Positions 27,791 to 35,394 are shown, numbered from the stretch's first letter. The stretch is DNA of 64,000 bases from Oscillospiraceae bacterium (GCA_902787975.1 CADAIP010000003.1:1-64000); one strand, 5' to 3'. A program made the numbers and translations. Notes: generated from the sequence alone by a model not told the origin.

Positions 27791-28333
27791 ATGAAGATCA
27801 CTACACAGGGCAACGGAATTCGCATCGGTACAAGACTTGAAGAGAAGATCGCCGCCAAGATGTCTAAGTTCGACAAGTACTTCGGCGATGAAGGTTCACT
27901 CAATGTCCGTATCAGACCTGAAGGTCCCGAGATGATCGTTGAGATCACAATGAAATTCGACGGCAAGATCTTAAGGGCTGAGGCAAGTGATGAGGATATC
28001 CTTACAGCAGTTGACAGAACAGTCGATAAGCTTGAATCTCAGATCAGAAGACAGAAGACCAAGTTCCTTAAGAGAAAGAAGGACTTCCCGGGAATCGTTA
28101 ATTATCTCGAGGATGACGGCGGAGCAGATTTCGACTTCGTTGACGAGAAGGATGATAAGATCACAAAGCGCAAGCAGTTCGCTTTAAGACCCATGACATC
28201 CGAAGATGCTATCCTTCAGCTTGAGATGCTCGGACACGATTTCTTCGTATATCTCGACAGTGATACAAATTCAGTATGTGTTGTTTACAAGAGATATGAC
28301 GGAGGTTACGGATTACTCGAACCTGAATACTGA
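27791..28333 (+). CDS. hpf: Ribosome hibernation promoting factor, long form
   Basis: The 180-residue product is of the long type. The N-terminal S30AE domain (1-100, MKITTQGNGIRIGTRLEE) binds the 30S decoding centre. After a linker, the C-terminal dimerisation domain (about 125-180) contains KRKQFALRPMTSEDAILQLEMLGHDFFVY. It forms inactive 100S ribosome dimers in slow growth. GGAAGGGAG precedes ATG 27791. It is a single-gene unit with its own promoter and a strong terminator, followed by the inverted-repeat array. Confidence 0.93.
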   Translation: MKITTQGNGIRIGTRLEEKIAAKMSKFDKYFGDEGSLNVRIRPEGPEMIVEITMKFDGKILRAEASDEDILTAVDRTVDKLESQIRRQKTKFLKRKKDFPGIVNYLEDDGGADFDFVDEKDDKITKRKQFALRPMTSEDAILQLEMLGHDFFVYLDSDTNSVCVVYKRYDGGYGLLEPEY

Positions 28334-28360
28334 TATCTGATCAAGTTAAAAATATACACA

Positions 28361-28388
28361 GAGGCTGCCTTAGGGCAGTCTCTTTTTT
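28361..28388 (+). terminator. Intrinsic terminator of hpf
   Basis: GAGGCTGCC (28361-28369) pairs with GGCAGTCTC over a short loop, one G-U, followed by six T residues (28383-28388). The last T is also the first base of the repeat array. Confidence 0.85.
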
Positions 28389-28647
28389 ACCCACTAAACG
28401 ACGGAAAATCCCGAGTTAGTGGGTATTTTAGTTTCTTTTTCGTTTATGTTTTCGATGAGAATACCCACTAAACTTCAAAAAGTAACTGGTTAGTGGGTAA
28501 GGAATCATTTAAATCGCGTTATAACTTCGAAAATTTACCCACTAACTCGCAGAAATTCGATGTTTAGTGGGTAAATGATCTTGTGAATTAAGTTTCGGCT
28601 TTGGAAAATTACCCACTAACTTTATAAAAATCGGAGTTTAGTGGGTA
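28388..28647. repeat. Inverted-repeat array, family A: four 38-bp units at 74-bp period
   Basis: Units lie at 28388-28425, 28462-28499, 28536-28573 and 28610-28647. Each is TACCCACTAA, 18 variable bases with an A-rich centre, then TTAGTGGGTA. Spacers are exactly 36 bp and differ from each other. All four arm pairs are perfect. The fixed geometry with variable loops suggests a conserved structure or binding site rather than a fresh duplication. The array lies in the 642-bp gap between hpf and the YunG-like gene, has no open frame (74 is not a multiple of 3) and resembles no element I can name. Confidence 0.9.
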
Positions 28648-28649
28648 AG

Positions 28650-28907
28650 TACCTACTAAAAACGGTTTTCGCGATTTAGTAGGTATAAAAAGAGGATTCA
28701 GAACTTCGATTTTCTGGCAAATGTACCTACTAAAATGCAAATTTGAAATTTAGTAGGTATCGCGAGCCTCAAAATCACTCTATATTCTCGAAAACTATAC
28801 CTACTAATTTGCGTTTTCGAATTTTAGTAGGTATGTTCTTCGGTTTCACGCACTCTAACATCTCGAAAACATACCTACTATTTTTCATTTTCGCGATTTA
28901 GTAGGTA
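28650..28907. repeat. Inverted-repeat array, family B: four 36-bp units at 74-bp period
   Basis: Units lie at 28650-28685, 28724-28759, 28798-28833 and 28872-28907. Each is TACCTACTAA (last unit TACCTACTAT), 16 variable bases with a T-rich centre, then TTAGTAGGTA. Spacers are exactly 38 bp; the last two share CACTCTA and CTCGAAAAC. The arms differ from family A by C to T in one arm and the matching G to A in the other. Only 2 bp separate it from family A. It ends 11 bp before the -35 of the next gene. Confidence 0.9.
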
Positions 28908-28918
28908 CGCCCGCACTT

Positions 28919-28947
28919 TTGCAACCACGACCCCACGCGTGTATTAT
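28919..28947 (+). promoter_or_regulatory. Candidate promoter of the YunG-like gene
   Basis: TTGCAA (28919-28924) and TATTAT (28942-28947) have a 17-bp spacer. The last repeat unit ends at 28907, so the array sits where upstream regulators would bind. Confidence 0.6.
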
Positions 28948-28975
28948 ATTTCCAAAACCAAAACGGAGATCAAAC

Positions 28976-29422
28976 ATGGATTATAAGTTCCTCGGACATG
29001 AGACAGCAGATACAGTAAAACCGGTTGATAACAGTGAATACAGGATCGATTCGCTTCTGGATCTTTTCGATGTGCTGTCGGATGGCATCTGGAGGATAGA
29101 GACATGTGCGCCGAGGCTCCGTGTTGACTGGAGTGAAGACAACATTACTTTGGGACAGTGCTCCATCACTGCTTTTCTTGTGCAGGATATTTTCGGCGGA
29201 GAAGTATACGGGATCTTAAGACCGGGCGGAAACTACCATTGCTATAACGTGATAGACGGGAAGCAGTATGACCTTACCATCGAGCAGTTCGGTGATGAGG
29301 CCGCAAGCCTTGTTTTCGACAACAGCAATCCGCAGAGCCGTGAGGTTCATTTTGCAAAGCAGGAGAAATACGAAAGGTATCTTTTGCTTAAAAGCCTTCT
29401 TAAAGAGGTGCGCGGAACTTAA
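28976..29422 (+). CDS. YunG-family protein
   Basis: This 148-residue soluble protein has a core LGQCSITAFLVQDIFGGEVYG, then HCYNVIDGKQYDLTIEQFG, which matches the YunG pattern (GQC, an FGGE segment, then a conserved His and an Asp-Leu-Thr). The ordered Cys, His and Asp suggest a papain-like fold, but the activity is not known. ATG 28976 is chosen because GGAG (28965-28968) precedes it. It appears to be a single-gene unit with its own promoter, directly behind the inverted-repeat array. A weak hairpin follows. Confidence 0.65.
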   Translation: MDYKFLGHETADTVKPVDNSEYRIDSLLDLFDVLSDGIWRIETCAPRLRVDWSEDNITLGQCSITAFLVQDIFGGEVYGILRPGGNYHCYNVIDGKQYDLTIEQFGDEAASLVFDNSNPQSREVHFAKQEKYERYLLLKSLLKEVRGT

Positions 29423-29438
29423 TCACCGTGCATAAATA

Positions 29439-29460
29439 AACGGCAAAAAGGTCCGTTATT
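29439..29460 (+). terminator. Weak hairpin after the YunG-like gene
   Basis: AACGG (29439-29443) pairs with CCGTT (29453-29457), followed by ATT. It is a poor terminator at best. Confidence 0.3.
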
Positions 29461-29461
29461 C

Positions 29462-29478
29462 TGTAACATAAATGTACC
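29462..29478 (+). promoter_or_regulatory. WalR-type direct repeat upstream of the polysaccharide deacetylase
   Basis: TGTAAC-N5-TGTACC matches the published WalR box TGTWAH-N5-TGTWAH in 11 of 12 defined positions. A -10-like TAAACT lies at 29501-29506 with no good -35, so the box would sit near -51 to -35, a typical activator position. A cell-wall gene follows, which fits. Confidence 0.45.
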
Positions 29479-29543
29479 ACAACTGCTTGTGACACCGTGA
29501 TAAACTAGCGTGGGGAATTTAGGAGTATCACAAGGAGATTGAT

Positions 29544-30947
29544 ATGGTTAAGAATATTTTTGCAGTATTTATCATGGCGGCTATTACAGCTGTTCTCAGT
29601 ACTGTTGCATGGGGTTGTGAAGTAAGGTCCGGCGCGAACAGAGGCTGGGTCTATTCCGGTGATGCCGCTTTCTATTATGATGAGCACGGCGAAGAATATT
29701 CGGGTATGCACGTTATGCCTGAAGACGGAACCAGAAGATACTTCGATGAAGAGACCCACATCATGGCTACGGGCGAGACCGTTATCGACGGCAGCAAGTA
29801 TATGTTTGATGCAGACGGCATAATGATGACAGGTTTCCAGACCGTAAACGGTGCTCTCAGATACTACAGCGTTGAGACAGGCATCATGAAGACAGGCTGG
29901 TATAAGTCTGATGAGGGTACATTCTATTTTGATCTCAACACGGGTAATGCCGCTTCAGACTGGACTGAGATCGACGGCAGCCTTTATTATTTCTCACCTG
30001 AAACTTTCACTGTTACAAAGGGCCTGTTCGGCAATGAGGACGGAAAGTATTATGCCGATCCCGACACCGGAAAGGTATCAAAGGGTCTCCAGATAATCGA
30101 GGACAAGCAGTATTACTTTGATGAAGATACAGGCCTCATGACAAAGGGCTGGGTCAATATCGAAGAAGACAGATATTATTTTGATGAGATAACCGGTGAA
30201 GGAATCGACGGAATCATTGAGGTTGAAGGTTCAAGACATGGTTTTATCGCAGGCAAGATGATCAGAAATGAGAGAGCTGTCGGAGATAATCACCTTTACT
30301 ATTTCGATGATGAAGGCAACATCACACGTGAGGTTGACGGCAACCAGCCGATGGTCGCTTTAACTTACGATGACGGTCCTTCGATCTATACGGATGCGAT
30401 CCTCGACGTTTACGAAGAATACGGACAGAAGTGCACATTCTTCATCGTAGGAGACAGGATCTCCTGGAATGAGGAAGCAGCCATCCGTGAATATGAGCTT
30501 GGCTGTGAGCAGGGCAACCACACATACAGCCATAACAGACTTACCGATCTTGACGGAGAAGGCCAGCTGGATGTTCTTAAGGGAACAGATGACGAGCTTA
30601 TCAGGATTACAGGTAAGCCCTCCACATGTTTAAGACCTCCTGAAGGCAGATGGGATGATACGCTTAAAGAAGTATGCGGATGTCCGATCATCTTGTGGAG
30701 TGTCGATTCTCGTGACTGGGAAAGCAGAAATGCGGATAAGGTATACAATGCAATAGTAGGCAAAGTAAAAGACGGCGACATAGTCCTTATGCATGACCTC
30801 TATGAATCTACTGCCGATGCTACGGCAAGGATCGTTCCCGCGCTTGTTGATGCAGGTTTCCAGTGCGTTACCGTAGAAGAGATGGGAATCCTTAAGCAGG
30901 GCGGACTTGAAGACGGAGTTGTTTACTATTCAATAGAAAACAGATAA
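29544..30947 (+). CDS. Secreted polysaccharide deacetylase with cell-wall-binding-type repeats
   Basis: The 467-residue product has a signal-peptide-like hydrophobic start (about 4-24). About nine repeats of roughly 20 residues follow (30-265; for example YYFDEDTGLMTKGW), of the choline- or glucan-binding type. A NodB deacetylase domain covers about 270-465: TYDDGPS (metal Asp and catalytic Asp), HTYSH (metal His pair), RPPEGRW, and a C-terminal DIVLMHDLYE. It probably removes acetyl groups from peptidoglycan or another surface glycan. ATG 29544 follows AAGGAGA. It may be WalR-controlled. The next gene starts 9 nt after its stop. Confidence 0.88.
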   Translation: MVKNIFAVFIMAAITAVLSTVAWGCEVRSGANRGWVYSGDAAFYYDEHGEEYSGMHVMPEDGTRRYFDEETHIMATGETVIDGSKYMFDADGIMMTGFQTVNGALRYYSVETGIMKTGWYKSDEGTFYFDLNTGNAASDWTEIDGSLYYFSPETFTVTKGLFGNEDGKYYADPDTGKVSKGLQIIEDKQYYFDEDTGLMTKGWVNIEEDRYYFDEITGEGIDGIIEVEGSRHGFIAGKMIRNERAVGDNHLYYFDDEGNITREVDGNQPMVALTYDDGPSIYTDAILDVYEEYGQKCTFFIVGDRISWNEEAAIREYELGCEQGNHTYSHNRLTDLDGEGQLDVLKGTDDELIRITGKPSTCLRPPEGRWDDTLKEVCGCPIILWSVDSRDWESRNADKVYNAIVGKVKDGDIVLMHDLYESTADATARIVPALVDAGFQCVTVEEMGILKQGGLEDGVVYYSIENR

Positions 30948-30956
30948 TCTTAATGT

Positions 30957-32594
30957 ATGGATAACATAACTGATTATGTCCGCTGGGTAGGCGGTACCGG
31001 CTTTGAAGGCAGGCCCTTTTCAAGAGTCGATAACATCGTGCTCTGTCAGTTATCTTATCTCGACCTTAAAGACATTCCCGAGATCAACGAAGAAGACGGC
31101 GTGATGACGCTCAGGGAAGCAGTCATGTCGCTTACCAATCTCGGTTTTTCGATCAGGAAAATGGCACCCGATGACAGCGAGCGTTTTACCGCGCTCGTAA
31201 AGGTTGCCGCCAATTCTAAAAGATTCGGAGACCTTTATATCTCATCCTTCACGGATATCCTCAACGAAGAAGACTCGATACAGTTTTCCGCAATGACTTT
31301 CTCACCAGAAAAGAAAGGCGGCTGGGCCTTTGTGGCTTACAGAGGTACAGACAGTACGATTGCCGGATGGAAAGAAGATTTCATGACAAGCTTTATGCTG
31401 ACTTCTTCACAGACCATGGCAGAAGATTATCTCCGCAATGCTCTTAGATCTTTTGATACCGTACTTGTCGGAGGTCATTCAAAAGGCGGTAATCTCGCTG
31501 TTTACGCCGCAGCTGTGTTGCCCGATGATCTTTTCGACAGAGTTGAACATATTTATTCCAATGACGGTCCGGGATTCTGTCCGGAAGTTTTAAAAGAAGA
31601 TCTCATAAAGAGAGCAAATCCCAAGACAACGAGGATCGTTCCTGAGTTTTCCGTTGTCGGAAGTTTATTTGCACCTGAAATAGATGACAGTTACATCATC
31701 AAAAGCGACAAGCAGATGGCCGAGCAGCATGAACTCTGCTCCTGGGGGATCGACCATGGTGATCTTCTTTTATCAGCTGACGGTCTGGATCCTTTGGCTG
31801 AAAGGATCAATATGGGCATCGATAAGTGGATTTATTCCGTTGACATTAACGAGAGAAGAAGATTCATCAATGCCTTCTTTGATTCCATGAGTGAAGATGG
31901 AACTCAGACTATTGAAGAATTCACTGCCCAGGGTACCAAAGGATGGGAGAGAATCCTTAAAGTTGTATTAGGTGACGATGAAGGTTTCAGACTTGCGGCT
32001 GCTTCGCTTCCGGATCAGATGTTCTTAGACGGGGAAGGCAAGAAGCTTAATAAATCAGGAGTAGTAAGACAGTTCAGAAGATCAGACCTTGCTAAAGGTC
32101 TTGCAATGATACTTGCAGGTTCCATTGGATTTCTTATTCCTGAAGATTTTCTTTTCGTATTTGTAAGCATTCTTTTGGTTACTGCTACGGTCATTTCAAT
32201 CGTTCTCACCATAAAGAAAATGAAGAAAGACAATTGGAATTTCCAGCCGCATCTTGTAGATGCTACGGTTTCCTTTGCGCTGCTTGCAACTACTGTAATT
32301 ACGTTTGTAAAGGAAGGCGCGCTTTTTGTAATGGCGAGTGGTATCTTTGCGGCTCTGCTTTTCGCAGCAGCCTATAACGGAATGGCCAAAGCGAAAAAGA
32401 CACACAACAGAAAATATGCGGTCATCATGATAATCCTAAGTGCGGTTTGGGCAGTCAGCGGAATCTACATCCTCTTTGCGCCTGAAAACACCCTGAAAGT
32501 TTATATGATCATCGTAGGATCGGTTGCGATATGCGATGGTATCGTAAGAGTAATCAGGACTTACAGACGAAGACACCGCTGGTATGTAAAGTAA
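30957..32594 (+). CDS. DUF2974 (Mbeg1-like) alpha/beta hydrolase with C-terminal membrane domain
   Basis: The 545-residue product begins with the DUF2974 hydrolase region (about 1-280): NITDYVRWVGG, VLCQLSYLDL, FVAYRGTD, and the nucleophile elbow GGHSKGGNLAVYAA with Ser near 175. It ends with about six membrane segments (about 380-535) arranged like a small DUF308-type module. Activity is unproven; lipase- or esterase-like chemistry is the natural guess. It lies 9 nt behind the deacetylase gene, so a cell-envelope role is plausible. Confidence 0.7.
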   Translation: MDNITDYVRWVGGTGFEGRPFSRVDNIVLCQLSYLDLKDIPEINEEDGVMTLREAVMSLTNLGFSIRKMAPDDSERFTALVKVAANSKRFGDLYISSFTDILNEEDSIQFSAMTFSPEKKGGWAFVAYRGTDSTIAGWKEDFMTSFMLTSSQTMAEDYLRNALRSFDTVLVGGHSKGGNLAVYAAAVLPDDLFDRVEHIYSNDGPGFCPEVLKEDLIKRANPKTTRIVPEFSVVGSLFAPEIDDSYIIKSDKQMAEQHELCSWGIDHGDLLLSADGLDPLAERINMGIDKWIYSVDINERRRFINAFFDSMSEDGTQTIEEFTAQGTKGWERILKVVLGDDEGFRLAAASLPDQMFLDGEGKKLNKSGVVRQFRRSDLAKGLAMILAGSIGFLIPEDFLFVFVSILLVTATVISIVLTIKKMKKDNWNFQPHLVDATVSFALLATTVITFVKEGALFVMASGIFAALLFAAAYNGMAKAKKTHNRKYAVIMIILSAVWAVSGIYILFAPENTLKVYMIIVGSVAICDGIVRVIRTYRRRHRWYVK

Positions 32595-32620
32595 ACAAGC
32601 AGGGTGTTTTGTGATATACT
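32592..32620 (+). promoter_or_regulatory. Candidate promoter of the next gene
   Basis: TAAACA (32592-32597) and TATACT (32615-32620) have a 17-bp spacer. The -35 overlaps the stop of the hydrolase gene. Confidence 0.4.
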
Positions 32621-32651
32621 CAATTTATTATGACAAGAAGGGAGCTCTCAT

Positions 32652-33338
32652 ATGGCAGACGATTTGAATGATAAGATGGAACCTGAGATCTCTGAAGCTT
32701 CAGAAGCAGCTGAAGAGGTTGTTAAGGAAGAAGCTGCTGTTGTAGAAGCAGCTGAAGAAAAGGCTGTTGAAGAAGTAGCGAAAAAGGCTAAAGATACAGG
32801 CGCAGCAGTTGCAACGGCTGCAGTGACAGCTTCCGCAGCAGGTAAAGAAGTTGCAAAAGAGGCAGCTAAAGAAGCTGATGCAGCTGCTAAGGCTGCCAAG
32901 AAGGCAGAGGAGCAGGCTGCCAAAGAGGCTGCCAAGAAGCAGGCTGCAGCAGATAAGGAAGCAGAGAAGGCAAAAGCTGCCCAGGAGAAGGCAGATGCAA
33001 GACTTGAGAAGAAGAGACAGAAGAGAGCTGCACAGCAGGCACTTATCGATGCATGCCCTCCGCAGTACAGACCTGTATCCACATCCAAGTATTTCTGGCT
33101 CGCATTCTTAAGCGCTATTCCGTTTATCGGGTTTATCGTTACTATTTTCCTTTCAATTGCAGGACGCAACAGAAATGTTAAGAACTTCGAGAAGGCAATC
33201 CTTGCTTATTACATCATTGCAATAATCATCGCTCTTATTGCACTTATCGTTATCGGAGTTGCTCTTCCCGCTGAGATCAGAAGTAACGTTCTGAATAGTT
33301 TGAGAGAGATCGCCGGTTCAGTAAGCGTTGGCACCTGA
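32652..33338 (+). CDS. Unknown membrane protein with Ala/Glu/Lys-rich N-terminal helix
   Basis: The 228-residue product has residues 1-130 built mostly of Ala, Glu and Lys, likely a long charged helix or coiled coil. A short PPQYRPVSTSKYFW segment and two membrane helices (about 150-170 and 185-210) follow. I do not recognise a family for the whole. The low-complexity part gives long but meaningless frames on the other strand. AAGGGAG precedes ATG 32652. It has its own promoter and a terminator (33369-33393), so it appears to be a single-gene unit. Confidence 0.65.
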   Translation: MADDLNDKMEPEISEASEAAEEVVKEEAAVVEAAEEKAVEEVAKKAKDTGAAVATAAVTASAAGKEVAKEAAKEADAAAKAAKKAEEQAAKEAAKKQAAADKEAEKAKAAQEKADARLEKKRQKRAAQQALIDACPPQYRPVSTSKYFWLAFLSAIPFIGFIVTIFLSIAGRNRNVKNFEKAILAYYIIAIIIALIALIVIGVALPAEIRSNVLNSLREIAGSVSVGT

Positions 33339-33348
33339 TCGTCCGGAT

Positions 33349-33363
33349 TGTAACAATGGTATA
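33349..33363. promoter_or_regulatory. Imperfect TGTAAC-type palindrome
   Basis: TGTAACAATGGTATA is a degenerate relative of the perfect TGTAACATTGTTACA at 63632-63646. It lies just behind a stop codon. Confidence 0.25.
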
Positions 33364-33368
33364 AAACT

Positions 33369-33397
33369 AACCCCTGCCGCTATGGCGGGGGTTATTT
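33369..33397 (+). terminator. Intrinsic terminator
   Basis: AACCCCTGCC pairs with GGCGGGGGTT over GCTAT (33369-33393), followed by ATTTG. Confidence 0.75.
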
Positions 33398-33429
33398 GTT
33401 GCCTTCTTTTTATCCTGATGTCTCATGGT

Positions 33430-33444
33430 TGTAACATTGTTATT
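33430..33444. promoter_or_regulatory. TGTAAC-type near-palindrome upstream of yhbD-like gene
   Basis: TGTAACATTGTTATT shares its first 13 bases with the perfect palindrome at 63632-63646. It lies about 45 bp ahead of the YhbD-like start. Confidence 0.35.
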
Positions 33445-33488
33445 CTACAATCGGGATATCAAGATAAGAAAAGAGGGGAAATGGTTTT

Positions 33489-34115
33489 ATGGACGACAGA
33501 CTTATTTCAAAGAAAGATCTGCTTGCTAAGGAAGGAATCTCTTATGGTACGCTCTACCGCTGGAAGCGTCAGGGCCTGATTCCCGAGAGCTGGTTTATTC
33601 ACAAGGCAACGGAGATCGGACAGGCTACATTCTTCCCCGAAGAGAAGATCACTGCAAGAATTGCACGTATCAAGGATCTCAAGAGCGAGCTTTCCGTTGA
33701 CCAGATGCAGGAACTTTTCTCTGCTAACGTAGAGAGCTTCAAGATCCCCATGCAGGATTTCAAGGATCTCGAGATCGTCGGCAGAATGTCACTTACTGCT
33801 TTCACATCTGTTTTCCCTATGAAGGATCTTCTTGATTTCAACGATGTTTTCGCAATGTACGTAATCGACCATCTCATGAAGCTTTCCGGAATCTATCTCG
33901 AAGACGCAAAGCAGGTATTAAGACTCCTTTGCAAATATCTCTCCTCTGAGACATCCAAGGAATACCAGCTCATTCTTCTCCGCAAGATGGGTGTTCCGAT
34001 GACAGTTCTCGTAAGAGGCGAAGACGAGATCCTCCTGGAAGACAATGCTGAGATCATCGCCTGTGCAAATCTCGGTGAGTTCGAAGAGGCTCTCAAGGAT
34101 CAGCTCATTGCCTGA
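33489..34115 (+). CDS. YhbD-like (DUF4004) HTH protein
   Basis: The 208-residue product has a MerR-like helix-turn-helix at the N-terminus, RLISKKDLLAKEGISYGTLY, then RWKRQGLIPESWFIHK and a GQATFFPEEKI segment. This is the pattern of B. subtilis YhbD. The C-terminal part (about 80-205) is helical and of unknown role; no known metal or ligand motif is visible. GAGGGG lies about 10 nt upstream of ATG 33489. It lies 8 nt ahead of an ArsR-type gene, so the two probably form a regulatory pair. Confidence 0.7.
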   Translation: MDDRLISKKDLLAKEGISYGTLYRWKRQGLIPESWFIHKATEIGQATFFPEEKITARIARIKDLKSELSVDQMQELFSANVESFKIPMQDFKDLEIVGRMSLTAFTSVFPMKDLLDFNDVFAMYVIDHLMKLSGIYLEDAKQVLRLLCKYLSSETSKEYQLILLRKMGVPMTVLVRGEDEILLEDNAEIIACANLGEFEEALKDQLIA

Positions 34116-34123
34116 TAAATCTT

Positions 34124-34513
34124 ATGGCTGAGATCGAAGAACAGCTTATCGAAGTATTAAGTGTACTGTCAGAAAGTGTCAGGTTTAAGATCCTGTCCCT
34201 GATTGCTTCGAAAGGCGAGCTTACGGCAAAGGACATTCTCTCCGAATTCGATTTCACGCAGCCGACTTTGTCACATCACATGTCATGCCTTACTGAAGCA
34301 GGTCTTGTGAATGTGAAACGCAAGGGAAGATTTGCTTACTACTCCGTAAACAAAGACACGATCGATCTTGCACTTTCAGGTATTGAATCTCTTAAGTCAG
34401 GCCCGAAAAAGTCAGAGAAAGCAAAAGACATTTCTGATGATGCAAACAAAGAGCTGAAGAAGAGCAAGAAAAAGAAGAAAAAGGATAAGGGCAAAAAGAA
34501 GAAGAAGGATTGA
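34124..34513 (+). CDS. ArsR-family winged-helix regulator with lysine-rich tail
   Basis: The 129-residue product has a winged helix in residues 1-80: VLSVLSESVRFKILSLIAS, LTAKDILSEFDFTQPTLSHH, and the wing VNVKRKGRFAYYSVN. No Cys metal site of the ArsR/SmtB type is seen in the DNA-recognition helix. The last 40 residues are extremely Lys-rich (KKSKKKKKKDKGKKKKKD), which could add nonspecific nucleic acid binding. It lies 8 nt behind the YhbD-like gene. A strong terminator follows. Confidence 0.75.
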   Translation: MAEIEEQLIEVLSVLSESVRFKILSLIASKGELTAKDILSEFDFTQPTLSHHMSCLTEAGLVNVKRKGRFAYYSVNKDTIDLALSGIESLKSGPKKSEKAKDISDDANKELKKSKKKKKKDKGKKKKKD

Positions 34514-34537
34514 TCCGCAATCTTAAATAAATCCATA

Positions 34538-34574
34538 AACGGCCGGGATCGAATTTACAAATCCCGACCGTTTT
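34538..34574 (+). terminator. Intrinsic terminator after the ArsR-type gene
   Basis: AACGGCCGGGAT (34538-34549) pairs with ATCCCGACCGTT (34561-34572) with one mismatch, followed by TT. Confidence 0.8.
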
Positions 34575-34635
34575 CGTTGGTATAACTTATTTTATTACCG
34601 TGAATGTTGTGGAATTCATTCCGGAATAGATTACA

Positions 34636-34644
34636 GGGGGGGGG
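34636..34644 (+). promoter_or_regulatory. G9 homopolymer within the Shine-Dalgarno region
   Basis: Nine consecutive G residues lead into AGA, 8 nt before ATG 34653. Length changes by slippage would alter ribosome binding or spacing. It could also be a sequencing-length error. Confidence 0.7.
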
Positions 34645-34652
34645 AGATTTAT

Positions 34653-35372
34653 ATGGCTTATTGCAGAAAATGCGGGGCACAGCTCAAAGAAGATGATGTG
34701 TTTTGTTTCTTGTGCGGACAACCAATCGACAGGCAGGCAAATAAGGAAGCTTTTGCTGTAGCTGAAACCGGCAATGAAACTGTGGTATCTGAACAGGCAC
34801 GTCCACAGATGAGCAAAGAAGAGAGCATTGCACTTGCTGAAAAACTCAGGGATGAGTATTCGGCTATCGAGAGACTTCAGAGGGAGATTAACGATAATCA
34901 GACAGCGCTTAAGAAACCTGTTGTCTTATCAGGCAGACGTTATTCCATGTTCAGATTTTTCTGGCCGTTTTTCATTTTCGCATACCTTGCTCTTAACGTT
35001 ATTTATATCGTAGGCATCATTATCAGTGCCGGAAATGATAATGAGGACGGATTTCTCGCCTCATTTTTTATTGCTATAGCTGCTGCTGTAGGTATTCTGA
35101 TCTTTGGCGGTATTCATGCCAGCCGCAAAAGAGACAGGCTTAACGAACAACTTGGTGAAGAGGAATACATGATCCGTAAGAGACAAAGAGATCTTGAGAC
35201 ACATACTGCAGAGAGCAAGAGAAAGCTCACCATCAAGAAAAAAGGCGTCAGCGAATATCAGAATCTCGTTCCGTCAAGATTCAGGGCGAAGCATTACATG
35301 GAAAGGGTGCTTATCCTCATCCGGACTGACAGGGCGGCAGACTTTTACGAAGCGATCGGTATGCTGGAGTAA
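34653..35372 (+). CDS. Zinc-ribbon membrane protein of unknown function
   Basis: The 239-residue product starts with a zinc ribbon (CRKCG at 4-8, CFLCG at 18-22). A coiled-coil-like charged stretch (about 55-90), two membrane helices (about 103-125 and 135-158) and a second charged helical region (about 160-210) follow. I do not recognise the full-length family. The ribosome binding site contains a G9 tract. It is a single-gene unit between two terminators, convergent with mscL. Confidence 0.65.
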   Translation: MAYCRKCGAQLKEDDVFCFLCGQPIDRQANKEAFAVAETGNETVVSEQARPQMSKEESIALAEKLRDEYSAIERLQREINDNQTALKKPVVLSGRRYSMFRFFWPFFIFAYLALNVIYIVGIIISAGNDNEDGFLASFFIAIAAAVGILIFGGIHASRKRDRLNEQLGEEEYMIRKRQRDLETHTAESKRKLTIKKKGVSEYQNLVPSRFRAKHYMERVLILIRTDRAADFYEAIGMLE

Positions 35373-35394
35373 AAACTGAATAACTGAGCATCAA

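Noticed and set aside
28388..28907. The repeat array as a CRISPR array
   Set aside because: The repeats are inverted pairs with 10-bp arms, not identical direct repeats of 23-40 bp. Spacers are not uniform unique inserts between identical repeats, and no cas gene is near.
28388..28907. The repeat array as integron attC sites
   Set aside because: The arms lack the GTTRRRY and RYYYAAC core sites, no cassettes lie between them and no integrase is seen.
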